A stretch of DNA of 64,000 bases from Rotaria socialis (GCA_905331475.1 CAJNYU010000061.1:1-64000), one strand, 5' to 3'. Shown: positions 34,475 through 46,053, counted from the stretch's first letter. Translations and numbers: made by a program. Notes: generated by a model not told the origin, from the letters alone.

Positions 34475-36241
34475 ATGACAACATTATTAAATGTTCAAAG
34501 AGTAAAATATCAATGCAGTTGTGGATCATTTAAATCCTTATGTTTTCTATATTTCTGTCGGCATTGTCTGAAAATTAAATGTAAAGATTGTGTGACGCTT
34601 GAGGTAAGTTAAACTTGTATATCAAAGAGTTAAATCCTGTAAGTTTCATTTCAGGTTGATTGTCGTTTTTGTCCGAGTTGCTATGAACATCTACAATCGC
34701 ATGAGGCAATAACACGAAAAAATCGCTGTCAAAATTGCTTTTCATGTCCATCTTGCAATCATACATTAGTAACACGTGCAACAAATTCATTGGCAACGTT
34801 ACCTTCCAATTTAAATATAACACCTGAGAATATGAATGCTGGTGCTGATGCCGATGATAGTGTAAGTAATAGCACAAATACTAGTGGACTACAAACTCCA
34901 TCGAAAAAAGTCTACTATTTGGCGTGTAGCGTTTGTCGTTGGTCAACTCGGGACATTCATCTTGCCGATCAACCAACGATTAATTCGTGGAAAGCTCAAG
35001 ATAATATTCATGAAGGAAGATTCAATGAACTTCTTCAACATTATAAACAAATAGCGACACGTGAAAAACAAGAACGCGACAGGAAACGATACTCGACAGT
35101 TAAATTACGAAACACAATCGCAACGTCGACAACTCGATCATCATCAGATAAATATGGTGTATTGACGCCATTGACTCGGCGCGGTATTCGTACAGGTGGA
35201 ATTCTTAAAACACCCTCATTAAATGAAAATTTAATTCCAACCAATTCGTCGCCCAAGCCGTCGGATTCAATTGCCACTATCGAACCACTTGATGAAACTC
35301 TTTTTCTAAGTGATTCATTTGATTTTAATAAACTAACAACAATTACACAACGTCTAAATTCTGTTGAATCTCAACCATTAACCATTGATCATCTCTATCC
35401 ATTGGCAAAGAATTTTACATCAAAACAATCGAAACGCTGTAAAGAATGTGATCATAATGTACTTAAACCAGAACCATCACCAAAATTAATTAAATTTAAA
35501 TTACATCAAATGGCATTATTTTTTATCCCAGAGGTATTTAACTGTCTAGTATTGTGCTACTTGAGATTCGTCCAATAGTATAGAAGCGATGAAAACTAAT
35601 GCGTTTTGATTTTCTTTCCCGTTAGGTACGCATCTGGCATCATCCAGCATGGTCATTTGATGATAATAATCCATGTATAATTTCGGTTATTAATCAAGTC
35701 GATGAAAAAACACTAATAAAATTATATACATTAGATGAAATTCGTCAAGAAAACGATGAAAATAATAGTGAACTAATCGAACGCATAGGCCAATTGGATG
35801 AAAATACGTTAACAAGCATATTAACATTTCCAATAGAAAACGACCGTTCAGTTCAATTACATCCGCATGTTGAACCCAATGATGTTGATACAAAAATCAA
35901 TGATGAACTTCGTCAAAATGATCCAAAAGATTTAGTTATTCATCGAAAATTTGCAAAATTGGCTATTCGATGTTTTGTTAAAATAAAAAATTCTGACGTA
36001 AAAAGAGTTCGAGTGAGTTTTCAAATCTTTCTCCGTTTTCAATACGAACGCAAAGAAAATAATTTATGTTATTTAGGCTGCTTTCGTTATTGAACATCGT
36101 GTTGTTGGCATTTCATCGATCGTTAGTACGCCAACAACAACCAATTCAAATCCAAATACACAAAATATTCGACATATTATTCTTATTGATTTTGGCTCTA
36201 TTGACGAACCAGCACTCCCTTTACATTCAGCATTAGTATAA
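34475..36241 (+). CDS. DCTN4: Dynactin subunit 4 (p62)
   Basis: DCTN4 is part of the pointed-end complex of dynactin, the dynein cofactor. Four exons (34475-34603, 34655-35533, 35626-36012, 36077-36241) give 519 aa, somewhat longer than the human 460. The N-terminus carries the zinc-binding Cys clusters of the family: YQCSCGSFKSLCFLYFCRHC, then KCKDC, CRFCPSC and NCFSCPSCNHTL. These are followed by YYLACSVCRWSTRDIHLAD and a coiled segment (NELLQHYKQIATREKQERDR). A second Cys pair (KRCKECDHNVLKPEP) precedes a beta-rich C-terminal region (RKFAKLAIRCFVKI, AAFVIEHRVVG). The insertion of about 30 residues after SCNHTL (NITPENMNAG...) is Asn/Ser/Asp-rich. The start is the first ATG after a splice acceptor. 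Confidence 0.92.
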
Positions 36242-36433
36242 ACATATATCGCTTGAGGGGGGCCTGTTTGCTTTTCGTTTTAACGGTGTATGGAATAATT
36301 TTTATTGGTGGTTCGTTTTCTTTTTATAATCTTAGCAGTGGTAAATAAAGAAGAAGAAAAAAGGGCCGAGAGAATATCGCAACGATATATATATTCCTTG
36401 TTTTTCTCTTTCAAAAAAAAAAACCCAACTTCT

Positions 36434-36994
36434 ATGATGAAAATGTATCTACGTTTATTATTGTTTGTTTTCATGATTGATTTATGTCTATCGACTAAAT
36501 CTTATCACATTCAATTGAATGATGTAGATTTAAATTCATGTAATAACGAGAATTATATTTTTGATATACTTTCATTTAATATTTGGACGGACTATTTGGA
36601 AATACCCGGTTTTTTCGATTGTTCATTATCGTTTAATCTCAAACAAAATTATTCTGCCGTACATTCGACGTATTCGATTCAACTCGATCGAAAATTAGGG
36701 CCACTATGGATGCCTATTCCGTGTATAACTGATAATTGTTCCGAACAATCTTTATGTACACTAATGAAAAATTCATGTAGTTCAAAAAAATCTTGCAGTA
36801 CTAATTGCCAATTATCATCCGGAAGTCATACACTGGAAAATATTCGTATTCAATTGAAATCAACATTATTGGAACATGAAATATTTACTAATGGACAATA
36901 TAGATTCAAAATTAAATTTTATGATCATAAAAAAAAGCCGATCGGATGTCTTACTGGTTATTTAACACTACGACAAAACGACTATTTGTTATAA
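36434..36994 (+). CDS. secreted ML-domain-like (GM2 activator-like) protein
   Basis: A single-exon frame of 186 aa from the ATG at 36434. The N-terminus is a signal peptide (MMKMYLRLLLFVFMIDLCLS). The mature part has about ten Cys, including a central run CSSKKSCSTNCQ, and ends FKIKFYDHKKKPIGCLTGYL. The GxYxFKIKFYD...C end resembles the last strands of MD-2-related lipid-recognition and GM2-activator proteins. That similarity is weak and read by eye. It lies 192 bp after DCTN4 on the same strand; an acceptor-like TTTTTATAATCTTAG lies upstream, so it could be a further member of the polycistron or separately transcribed. Confidence 0.6.
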   Translation: MMKMYLRLLLFVFMIDLCLSTKSYHIQLNDVDLNSCNNENYIFDILSFNIWTDYLEIPGFFDCSLSFNLKQNYSAVHSTYSIQLDRKLGPLWMPIPCITDNCSEQSLCTLMKNSCSSKKSCSTNCQLSSGSHTLENIRIQLKSTLLEHEIFTNGQYRFKIKFYDHKKKPIGCLTGYLTLRQNDYLL

Positions 36995-37061
36995 AGACAC
37001 AAAAATAAAACAGTTTGCTTGACCTTCGATTTAACATAATGAAATAGAAAAAAAGCTATTT

Positions 37062-38717
37062 TTATGGTATATGTAGCAATGATTTCATGATCGGTAATAG
37101 TTCATTCATTTCTGTTGGTGATAACACATTATGTAAATCGCTGTGGAGATAATATTGAAGCATTTGCCATGACGTAAAATGTGCAACAAGTTCATTGAAT
37201 ATATGAACAGCTTTTCCATAGCCGTGAATTGTCTCTAAATATTTCCATAAAAGTTCCGTATAATAATTTTGTGCACGATATACAGCCATGCCATCGTCTA
37301 GACACGGCTCCGTAGAGTCACTAGTTGCAGAAAAGCCTTTGGTTAGAATAAGTACAATAAGTGCCAATTGTATTATTCGAGGATCATATTGTGCGATGCG
37401 TACAAATGATTCGAAAATTTTTTTAACTCTCATATAAATATCTTGACCATGAACTTGCGCGAGTATTGTTGAATCCCACGGAGCATCAAAGTCAGCTTCG
37501 ATAATTTTCTCCGTTTCTGAATTATATCCAAGTGTGCAATTTAAAATAAATAGTGGCATTAAATTATATTTAATTAAAGTAACTTTATCTTGGACCGCTA
37601 AATCATTAAATTCAGGAATTTGTTTAAAAAAAGATAGAAGTCTCATCGCTGAGACCGAACGAGCATTGAGATGTTGCAATAGAGTACTTGTATGAATCGA
37701 TGGATTCCATGGGAGACCATCACGAGCCGCTATAGAGAAATAAAGTCTATCAATGAGTATATCCTTTAACTTTCGAAGCTCCTACTAACCAAGTTCGATA
37801 CGTTGTTCGAATGATAGTTGTATTGTTTGTACGCGTTGTAATTCTTCGTAGCTAAGTAATTGTCGTGATCCGTCTGTTTTTTTCTGTGGTAAAAGATCCG
37901 TATAATCTTTTAGTAGAAGAAGATTTGTACCACTTGTTTCAGATGACTAGCAAGCAAAAAAACATATTTTATACTTTTGCTAATGAAATAGAAGTAAAAT
38001 AAATTACAGTAGTAACAGCTGGCGACGCTAATGTTTGAGATTTTTGTTGTTTAATTTCTGATATTAAATTTTGATTATTTTCCGTTACTTTTAAAGTTTG
38101 TATTCGATTTTCTTCTATTTTACGACGTTTCACTGCTTTTTGTTCAGCCTAAATGTGAATATTTTCAATTAGAAATCTTCTTAAATTCATAAAATGCATA
38201 CATTTAATAACCGGTCACGTTTCATTCCGCTCTTTAAACATTTCGCTAAACGACATGCGGAACAACGACGACGTGATTCCAATGTAACATCGCAATCGCC
38301 ATTTCGACGGCATTCAACTGTTTCCTATTTAAACATAATAGCAAATTAATTCTGTAGATTTTTATTCTTTGTAGCTCTCACTAGATCTTTAAGTGCATTT
38401 CGACGAAAAAAAGCCTTACAACTTTCACATGATATTGCATCAAAATTATATCCATTCGCTGTTGAACCACATACAACGCATGTTAATGTACCATTTTTTG
38501 CTTTCCTATTAGTTGATGTTTGACCTTCATGCAGAACGCCGTTCATATTTGAATGAGATATTTCTATATTATTACCATTAGCGTCCAAAACTATCGATTT
38601 AAATAAGGTGACATTGCCACTGCTTTGAAATTGTTCAATTATACTTTCATCAGCAGTTATAATCATTATTCGACGTTTTTTTGAATTTGTTTCTGATGTC
38701 GATTCTGTAGAAGTCAT
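37062..38717 (-). CDS. HR96/NR1J-type nuclear hormone receptor
   Basis: A ligand-regulated transcription factor of the VDR/PXR/HR96 branch. Five minus-strand exons (38717-38382, 38324-38202, 38148-38008, 37946-37790, 37729-37062) give 474 aa. The DNA-binding domain begins LTCVVCGSTANGYNFDAISC with the P-box ESCKAFF, typical of HR96/NR1J receptors. The second zinc finger CRRNGDCDVTLESRRRCSACRLAKC and GMKRDR follow. A basic hinge (KAVKRRKIEE) and a Gln-rich stretch lead to the ligand-binding domain, with FKQIPEFNDLAVQDKVTLIKYNL (helices 3-5) and RIIQLALIVLILT. It ends MKSLLHIP without an obvious acidic AF-2 helix, so strong activation is doubtful. The start is placed at the ATG at 38717; a T-rich acceptor ends 29 nt upstream. 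It runs convergently toward the ML-like gene. Confidence 0.9.
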
Positions 38718-38746
38718 AATTGTCAAAGAAAATAATTTCTTCTAAA

Positions 38747-38761
38747 CTAGAAAGAAAAAAA
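38747..38761 (-). other. 3' splice acceptor before the nuclear receptor
   Basis: On the minus strand TTTTTTTTCTTTCTAG ends 29 nt before the ATG, with no coding exon seen upstream. Confidence 0.4.
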
Positions 38762-39408
38762 ATCGCTGGATAATTCTCATCTAATGAATGACGTGAACGT
38801 AGTTTTCAATCATTAACATAAACTCTACTTCGTAAGATATCGCTAACTTATGCTGCTGACAAGCTTTATGAAAAGGTCAAAAAAACAACAAAGTACGAAC
38901 GAGCGCATGACTTCTCGTACGTTCTTTTTTCCTGCCTAGAATCTTGCACTCTTATTCATTGCTTTTTATTCATTCCATTGATGATCGCCGCTGCCAAACC
39001 AGCAGAGCTTTTACAACAATGGAATTTCGTTAACTTCTCTGAAAGAAACAGCGAGAATATTCCTAACCAAATTTTAGTTACCCTAAGATAAATATTGTTC
39101 GATCCGATCAAATATAAAAAGTGATCTTATGAGTAACATTAGCGAGCAAGACTGTAGGTATCTTATGATCGGTGACTTACGGATAAATATATTTTTTTTG
39201 TACTTGCCGTTTAATTTTTCTTCTCTCCTAAAAGAATAAAAATTTCGTCGTTTTTATGTAAAAGGTGGTGCGACAGTAAGGTGCGCACGTTAGCAAGCCA
39301 ATAGCATGTACAGAACGAGCAAAAATCTATGTTTGTTTACGTCATGTAAAAAGAAAAAACACATTTCTTTTCCTATTTGCAATTCATCGACAGAAGAATC
39401 AAAAACCA
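38762..39408. other. divergent promoter region between nuclear receptor and TMEM53-like gene
   Basis: About 650 bases between two divergently transcribed genes. No repeat or reading frame stands out. It presumably holds both promoters. Confidence 0.4.
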
Positions 39409-39434
39409 AATGTTTATTTGTAGATAAATAGAAA

Positions 39435-40401
39435 ATGCTCATTCAAATATCTCTTCCTTTTGGAATAGTAGTTTTTGCAGCGATTCTATATCAAATAGCC
39501 GATCATTATGCCCGTCGATATTTAGGTTTTAATTCAACTGATCACATTCCTATTTGTAAAACTGGTTCGTCATCAGCGCCTGCTCTAGTTTGCGTACTAG
39601 GTTGGGGAGGATGCCAACGTCGACAACTACGGCGTTTACTTGATTTTTATTCGTCGCATAATATTTCAACAGTATCATGGATTAATCCAATGTTCAATTG
39701 TCTATTGGGTATCGATACGAAACAAGTTGAACGTGTACTTGACTTTCTTCTACATGAGAATCGAACATCGAAAAAAGTCATTATTATTCATATTCACTCA
39801 AATAACGGTACTCTTGTCTGGTCGCGTATGCTTAATATAATGATGACCAATGAACATTATCATCAGTTATTACCGAATATTAAAGGAATTATATTCGATT
39901 CGGCACCATTCGTGCGTTTGCATAAGTCATCCGATTGGATTATTGAGTCAGCAGTGGGCACAACAAAAGCCTGTGTTAGTATTATATTGAATCGAGCACA
40001 ATATTTTCATGTGTTTTGGACTCCATTGATTACGTACTATTTATGTATACGATTTTTCTATAAGCGTTATTTTTCATCGGATCCATCGTCGTCGGGAAAA
40101 ATATTAAGAGAACTTCTTAATACTATGCCAACTGATATAAAACAGTATTATTTGTACAGTAATGGTGATCGTCTCATTCCGTCGTATTCTATTGGTAATC
40201 TAGAGTTTTCTATATTTTAAGAATTTTTTATTCTTTTTATTTATTTTTTAATAATTTGTAGAACAATGTATGGCTAGACAAGTTGAACGTGGTGTTCAAG
40301 TTAGTTCTCATCGATTTATAGATTCAGGGCATGTCAATCATTTTCGTTTGCATCCTGAAGAATACGGAAGATTAATTTTAGATTTTATTGTAAAGATTTA
40401 A
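39435..40401 (+). CDS. TMEM53: TMEM53/DUF829 family protein
   Basis: Two exons (39435-40194, 40262-40401) give 299 aa. The N-terminus is a membrane-anchoring hydrophobic segment (ISLPFGIVVFAAILYQIA). The alpha/beta-hydrolase-like core shows ALVCVLGWGGCQRRQLRR, VIIIHIHSNNGTLVW (the place of the HxFSNGG motif, here altered to HIHSNNG) and GIIFDSAPF. The C-terminus has YLYSNGDRLIPSYSIEQCMARQVERGV and the late His in DSGHVNHFRLHPEEY. In animals TMEM53 sits in the nuclear envelope and affects BMP/SMAD signalling; this is family knowledge only. The Ser nucleophile position is changed (SNNG rather than SNGG), so hydrolase activity is uncertain. A splice acceptor (TTTATTTGTAG) ends 11 nt before the ATG. 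Confidence 0.88.
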
Positions 40402-40859
40402 AAAAGCAAACCAAACTAACATGTCTGATAAATAAAACTAGTTACAAAATCAACTATACGATTGTTAAATCGCTTTTTATTTGTATCTATTATTTTAGTT
40501 TGATGAGTACAGTTAATGTGAATAAAATTCTTTGGCGTAGTCGTCGTCACACAAACTTTTCATAAGTACCAGGTGGACGAATCCTTTTTTGGCAATAAAA
40601 ATATCATATATCTTTAACAGGAGTGGAAATAGGACCATCGTCTTATTTCTGTCAAACAAATATATCAACTGTAACATTTTCACTTTCGTCTTCGCTAGTT
40701 CTTTACTGCAATGCTGCAGTGTCAATGGTAACACCATGTTTTGCTTACTATTCAGCGAGTAATTATAGGACTATTGGTCAATGTACATCGAATGTCTCTG
40801 TTTGTGTTATCAATTTTTGTTGTTCACCATCAGCCGTATGTTATCCTAACTGATGATTT

Positions 40860-41122
40860 CATTTGATCTACAAGTGACATTTACGACAGATTCAAGTTCA
40901 GATTCAGTTGCTATTACCGATACCGATCGTGATGGTCATCTTAATTTTGCTGTGACAATTTTAGCTCTCCATCTTCGTTTGAAATGGGTCTCAATCCTGC
41001 TTCTATTGTCGTTGGTGACCTCAATAGAGATGGTCAGTCTGATTTAGCAATCGTCAATGCTAGCAGTAACAATGTGGGCATCTTTTTAAGCAAGGGTGCC
41101 AGTTTTCCGCCTTCATATTGAT
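40860..41122 (+). pseudogene. FG-GAP/VCBS repeat fragment
   Basis: Two short peptides in different frames resemble FG-GAP (VCBS) repeats of integrin-like extracellular propellers: SVAITDTDRDGHLNFAV at about 40900-40950 and SIVVGDLNRDGQSDLAIVNA followed by NNVGIFL at about 41000-41090, then a stop. Each carries the Dx(N/D)xDG calcium-binding pattern. The frame is broken between them near 40955-40985. Upstream sequence (40620-40853, Cys/Ser-rich) could belong to the same decayed gene. I see no intact start or splice chain. Confidence 0.5.
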
Positions 41123-41129
41123 TTTATGA

Positions 41130-43270
41130 GTTGTTACGCCGCTTATCATTCCGTAGATTTTTTTCTTCATATATAAATGTCATTTTTAATAATAAACTGT
41201 GTATTATAATTATTCAGGCAAATAAATCAGTTGAGTGTTGTTGACCTTCGTATTCGATATACAGCAAACTAAATCTTGAATGTGGATGTGGGTCACACTC
41301 CTGCCGTTGGCACAATACTCCACACCCATCTTAGCGTTATTATATGTATTTATTTTCAATAGAATTCATATTTTTACGTGTTTTAAAAAGCAGGAAAAAA
41401 ATGAGCTAGAGCAAACAGAGCAGATAAATGTTGTCCTATCGTAAAATACAGATAAGAAACCATCTGAAAAAAATAGACAAACAATGTAAGTAGTAAGAAT
41501 TTTTCCAACAATAACAGCAACACGTTACTTATTTCGAATTCTGGTTCGTGGTGAGTAAAAGATTAGGAAGATTGAACCATCCTTCTATTATTGCACTAAA
41601 CACATTAATAGTAGAGTGATTAAATAAAGAAGAAATCATGAACTATTCTATGTAGATTTGTGAGTGGCTTGCGATTTGGCTGGACATGGACGGTATAGAA
41701 ACTGTAAATATAGACGACCAACCCACAAGGTCTGAATAGACATCAGTTTATCCTAAATTCAGGTTTCATAAGTTACGAGAAGTTCAAAAGGTAGCTTCTG
41801 ACTGCAGCATATTACCACAATTATTACCACTTCAAAACTTTTATAAATTGTCGAAACTTTCTGTGGTCTTTTCGACCATTACTGATATCTCCGGAGAGAA
41901 AACTGAGCTTCTTATGACTAAATGTTGTAACAAGTATTGGTAATGAGTTGACTCCTGTTGCTTTTTCTTAGAAATCAAGAAACCTTATACAAGATACTAG
42001 CAGTCCGTTTTACTAGGTGATGTACAAAATTTTTCTCCTTGTTCAGTAGATATGCTTCTATGCCATTCAGTCCTGTTCGGATCTGGATTCAGACGCAAGT
42101 TTTAACATTAAAAACCCAATGGGCTCTATTTGATAGTAAGAATAAGTAATAGCTTGGTTTTTGATGAAATCATCGTCAAGTTTTTCCGAAAAATGTACCG
42201 AGCATATTTGATCACCAAAAGCGTTACTGTCAGACTGTGAGAATCAATATTCAGTTGTAAGGTCTTGTCTCGTCAACACTAATGTTATAAATTATAAAAT
42301 ATTAGCTCGAAATTAAAAGTATTAATGCTGTTTCTATTTCAATGGCGTAGCATAAAGATAAACTTGCCGTTTATTCTAGATTCACAACATTTCCGCATCT
42401 GGTAAACTTGAGAGAATTTCGGCAACAGAGAAATGTATCCACTATGTAAAGTAACTCCAAAAGACTCATCTCACATAGAAGTCGACAAAATGATAAAGTG
42501 AAAGCTTCATATGAGTTAATCCTGGGCGTCTGGCGGGGGGGGGGTGAGAATCTGGCGAGTGTAAGGAGTGTATGGGTTGAAGACTCATACCCGTTCAGAT
42601 ATTCATCTTGAAGAATCGACAAATGATGTTCTTTGTCTTCAATCTCACGATGTAGTTACAATTAGTTAATGTGATGTGTATGTATATGACTCATTTTTTT
42701 CAGGAGCCATATTTCCTATTAGTTTTTAGTTTTTGTTATGTACAACTTGATATGCTCTTTCTAGCCATACCATTGAATTTGGATTATACTTTAAAATTAT
42801 ATCTGTACTCCAAAGTCTTCTGAAAAATTTATTACAGAAAAAAATAATCTACTGCTGTTTTTAAGTCAAATCCTTTTCAACTTCAGTTCTATTGACATTA
42901 TTTCGAGAAAACACACCTACTCATGTAGCCGATTTTATGCAATGATGGACATTGCTATGCATTATTTTACAATAGAAACGCAATGTATGCAATTACATGA
43001 TAATGCAGCCTATTTAATGCATTATAATGAATTTGTTTTTAGAGGGTGTGAGTGTGGAGGTGGGCGTCAATCGGAAGAAACCAAGTACATCCACATCCAC
43101 ACCGTTCATTTGTCGAACTTTGTTCATGAATAATTATTTTATTGTAAAATACACATGATTCCGGTTAGCCAAAAAATAAACCAAAGATATGTACACTAGA
43201 TCGTCGCTGTATTCATCGCAAATGTTTTTCAACTTTAATATAAAATATACATGCTCTTTCCAGCCAACGA
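41130..43270. other. gene-poor region with TGTGGG-like tracts
   Basis: No gene recognised. GT/CA-rich patches occur at 41280-41335, at 42535-42600 (a G10 run followed by GAGTGTAAGGAGTGTATGGG) and at 43046-43107, where GTGTGAGTGTGGAGGTGGG faces CACATCCACATCCACACC. Otherwise the DNA is AT-rich and featureless. Confidence 0.4.
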
Positions 43271-43275
43271 TTTCA

Positions 43276-44371
43276 TTAAAAATGAAGACGCTGTTTAACA
43301 TATGGCAGTATTAGTGGCGCCATTCCCGATAGAATAGTGATTATAATACCAGGTAATGATGGTTTTATGGTAAAGAGCGATGCATATGGTTCACAACTTT
43401 CGACTATTAATGACATTGTTATGACGTCGATAATCGGCTCGTCGTCTACAAGCTGTACAACTGCGATTGTTCTTTTCATATTGTCAACGATTTGGTTCGT
43501 AATCCACATAATAATAATCAGCGTTGTACAGACAACAAACTGCCCTCCAGTTTTCAAATAGAGGTCGATGCGTATAAAAGTCTGCATTGCAAGAACATAA
43601 TACGCATAGATCAGTCCCCAGACCAAGTAACATACAATACATATACTGGCAAAAGTATTGGCGCAGTACAGTTCATTTCGTTCGCTGGATCTTGTATTTA
43701 GCCGGAAAACATCGTATGTGCAATCTTTAATTCTTTTTATGCCGAGCTGTTCGTTTCGTCCAAGAAAAAGCTTTCTTATTACATCACTTTTCTTAATGAT
43801 ATTTATGTAAGTATTTAACATGTAATAGAATGCCAAAATAGTTGGAACGATATTCACGATGTACACTGCCAAACGAGCACCTGTGCGCATTCTCTGCCCT
43901 GAATACTCCATTATTGTGTTATTGCCAATATCAGATATTGCGATATAAATTTCTCCGCTTAAAGATAATAATGATCCAATCAAAATGAAACCCATTGGTG
44001 CAAAGTAAACCCATCGCTTTGGATTGAACTCGAAGGATTCGTGCGGGCGCTTTTCCCTGGTGTTAACTGTCAGATCTGATCACGATTGATATTTATTAGC
44101 ATTTTCCGGTAACTCATGAACGTTAGATCTATCGACTACTTCGGGTCTAGTAGAACTTGCATTAGGAAAGCCTTGATTTCGTCGAATCATCAATATAAAC
44201 GACATGGAAACGAAGGGAAAAATGATATGCAGAAGAATCGTTGCCAGTATGATTGAAGTAAATAAATCAGGTGCAGTATTATCATGCTTTAGTGTCAAGA
44301 GTGTTGAAATCACCAGCAAAACACCGAGCAGAAAACTTATCACTAGTGCTAGGATGATCACTTTGTCCTAA
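43276..44371 (-). pseudogene. seven-TM membrane protein interrupted by an in-frame TGA
   Basis: Two minus-strand frames in the same phase, 44371-44083 and 44079-43276, are separated by one TGA at 44080-44082. The upstream part has two hydrophobic segments (ILALVISFLLGVLLVISTLL and a second ending SFILMIRR). The downstream part has five (MGFILIGSLLSLSG, YIVNIVPTILAFYYML, SICIVCYLVWGLIYAYYVL, TTLIIIMWITNQIV, GIIITILSGMAPLILPYV). Seven in total suggests a receptor- or channel-like protein; I do not recognise the family. The sequence between the stop and the next Met (SDLTVNTREKRPHESFEFNPKRW) reads as normal loop. A T-rich AG acceptor at about 44372 shows that at least one upstream exon is missing. 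It may be a recent pseudogene, an allele or a sequence error. Confidence 0.5.
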
Positions 44372-44530
44372 AATTTAGGATAAAAATTGTGAATGTAATT
44401 CGATTCTTATCAAGAATCAAAGAAAGTGTTCTGTGCATTCATATCAATTTTTCAGAACAAACTTTTGTAGTTCAACCAGTCGAATGAAAAAGTTTCAGGA
44501 ATCAACATCTCTGCTAAATAGGAAAGCGTC

Positions 44531-45075
44531 GTTCCGTGGGATCTCAACAGTGAAAACACGTAAGTTCTTCGAATTGCCTGATATATAGTCTATCTTGTAG
44601 AGCTCAACAAGTTAGCCCTATAGTAACAAATGCCCACCTATTCCTAGGAATTCCGTATAATTCCTGTTCAACCTAATTCCCGGAATTGCATTTGTCACCG
44701 AGCAGTAAGTGATATCGATGGTCCATTAATCACTGAATTCCGGAATCGCACGGACTTCCGGGAATTCTGGAATTGAGTTGGGAGTGATGAACGGAGTTCT
44801 GGGAATTAGAAGGAGTTGGTTCCGTGCACGGAACTGGTTCCAAAATGTTCAACATTGCGGAATAGGATGTATTCTCACGATTTGGTGATTTTCAGGATTC
44901 CAAGATTCTAATAATATTCCAGCCAAACTTGTGGGACCTTATTTCTCCGCAAGACAACGACAGGGGATCCGAATTTGTTACTATAGGTCTAACTTGTTGA
45001 GCTCTACAAGATAGACTATATATAAGGCAATTCTAAGAACTTACGTGTTTTCACGGGGTTGAGATCCCATGGAAC
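44531..45075. mobile_element. 545 bp MITE with about 105 bp inverted arms
   Basis: The left arm (44531-44632) and right arm (44972-45075) are near-identical inverted copies. Both begin GTTCC(G/A)TGGGATCTCAAC and continue through AACACGTAAGTTCTT and GTAGAGCTCAACAAGTTAG. The centre contains many GGAATTCC/TTCCGGAATT-type short palindromes (44645-44850). No coding capacity. A target duplication is not clear. It lies just upstream of the seven-TM gene's 5' end. Confidence 0.8.
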
Positions 45076-45489
45076 AACCCAAAATTTTCAAGTCAATGTT
45101 GGGAAACTTATAAAGATAAAAAAAGTTGAGTTGATCGCGGCGTGGTTGGTGTCAAAGTCATATTTTTGAACAGCTTTGAAAAATCATATGTTGGCACCTT
45201 TTTTGAACTATTTGAGTGAGAGCTGTATTTTTTAAGCATAGTTGCCTCATCATGTTTCGAATCATCGGAAAATTTTCCCTCTCCTTGATTAAAAACAAAG
45301 CTTTTAATCTAATTTCCGCGAAATTGAAATGAAACATAGTTCCCTTGATGGATAACGAGAACTCTTTGTATTGTCTGTCACTACTGCTTAAAGGGATCCC
45401 AATGTTTACTCACCATCTATTTTAACACTTACTCACAATTGTAATACACAAAAGAAAAGCTGACAACACATCCCAACTATTCACTGTAA

Positions 45490-45945
45490 AAACCCAACAG
45501 AGCTTATCCGACTAACTCTGCTACCGCACAGTGAGCGCGTTACTATTTTTATGCATTTCGCTTTTCTCATTACTTTTGAACAGTTTACCACAGAAACGCG
45601 GGCAGCATCTTATTTTGTTCACTAAAATGTGCCCTACAAAGTGTACTATTTATTTTTCTTGTCTAAAATATTCTTTCACCTATCTTATGCAAAAATACAA
45701 AGTGTACTTAATATGTTTAAACTATTTTTTGTTCTCTGGTATTTTTCGTAAGACAGGTGAAAGAATATTTTAGACAAGAAAAATGAATGGTACACTTTGT
45801 AGAGCACATTTTATTGAATAAAATAAGATGTTGCTCACATTTCTCTGGTAAACTGTTCAAAAGTAATGAGAAAAGCGAAATGCATAAAAATAGTAATGCA
45901 CTCACTGTCCGGCAGCAGAGTTAGCGGAACAAGCTCAACAGTATA
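45490..45945. mobile_element. foldback element with about 200 bp arms and 40 bp spacer
   Basis: The arms 45490-45698 and 45739-45945 are inverted copies at roughly 90 per cent identity by eye. The outer ends contain CTAACTCTGCT(A/G)CCG followed by ACAGTGAG. Twin frames on opposite strands (45531-45773 and 45717-45905) encode nearly the same peptide only because of this symmetry. There is no transposase. Confidence 0.8.
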
Positions 45946-46053
45946 TTTAACTTCGTTCAACATGTTTGTGATACTCCTTTGGCCTCATTACAGAGAAGAC
46001 ATGCATATTAATACGCTCTTTTAATCGCGTGATAAAAGTGACAGAGCACAGTG

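Noticed and set aside
44080..44082. Selenocysteine or programmed read-through at the TGA
   Set aside because: No selenoprotein family match and no SECIS-like element was recognised; a point mutation is simpler.
45531..45905. Two similar small proteins starting MSALLFLCISLFSLLLNSLP on opposite strands
   Set aside because: They arise from the two arms of one inverted repeat, with no splice or family support.
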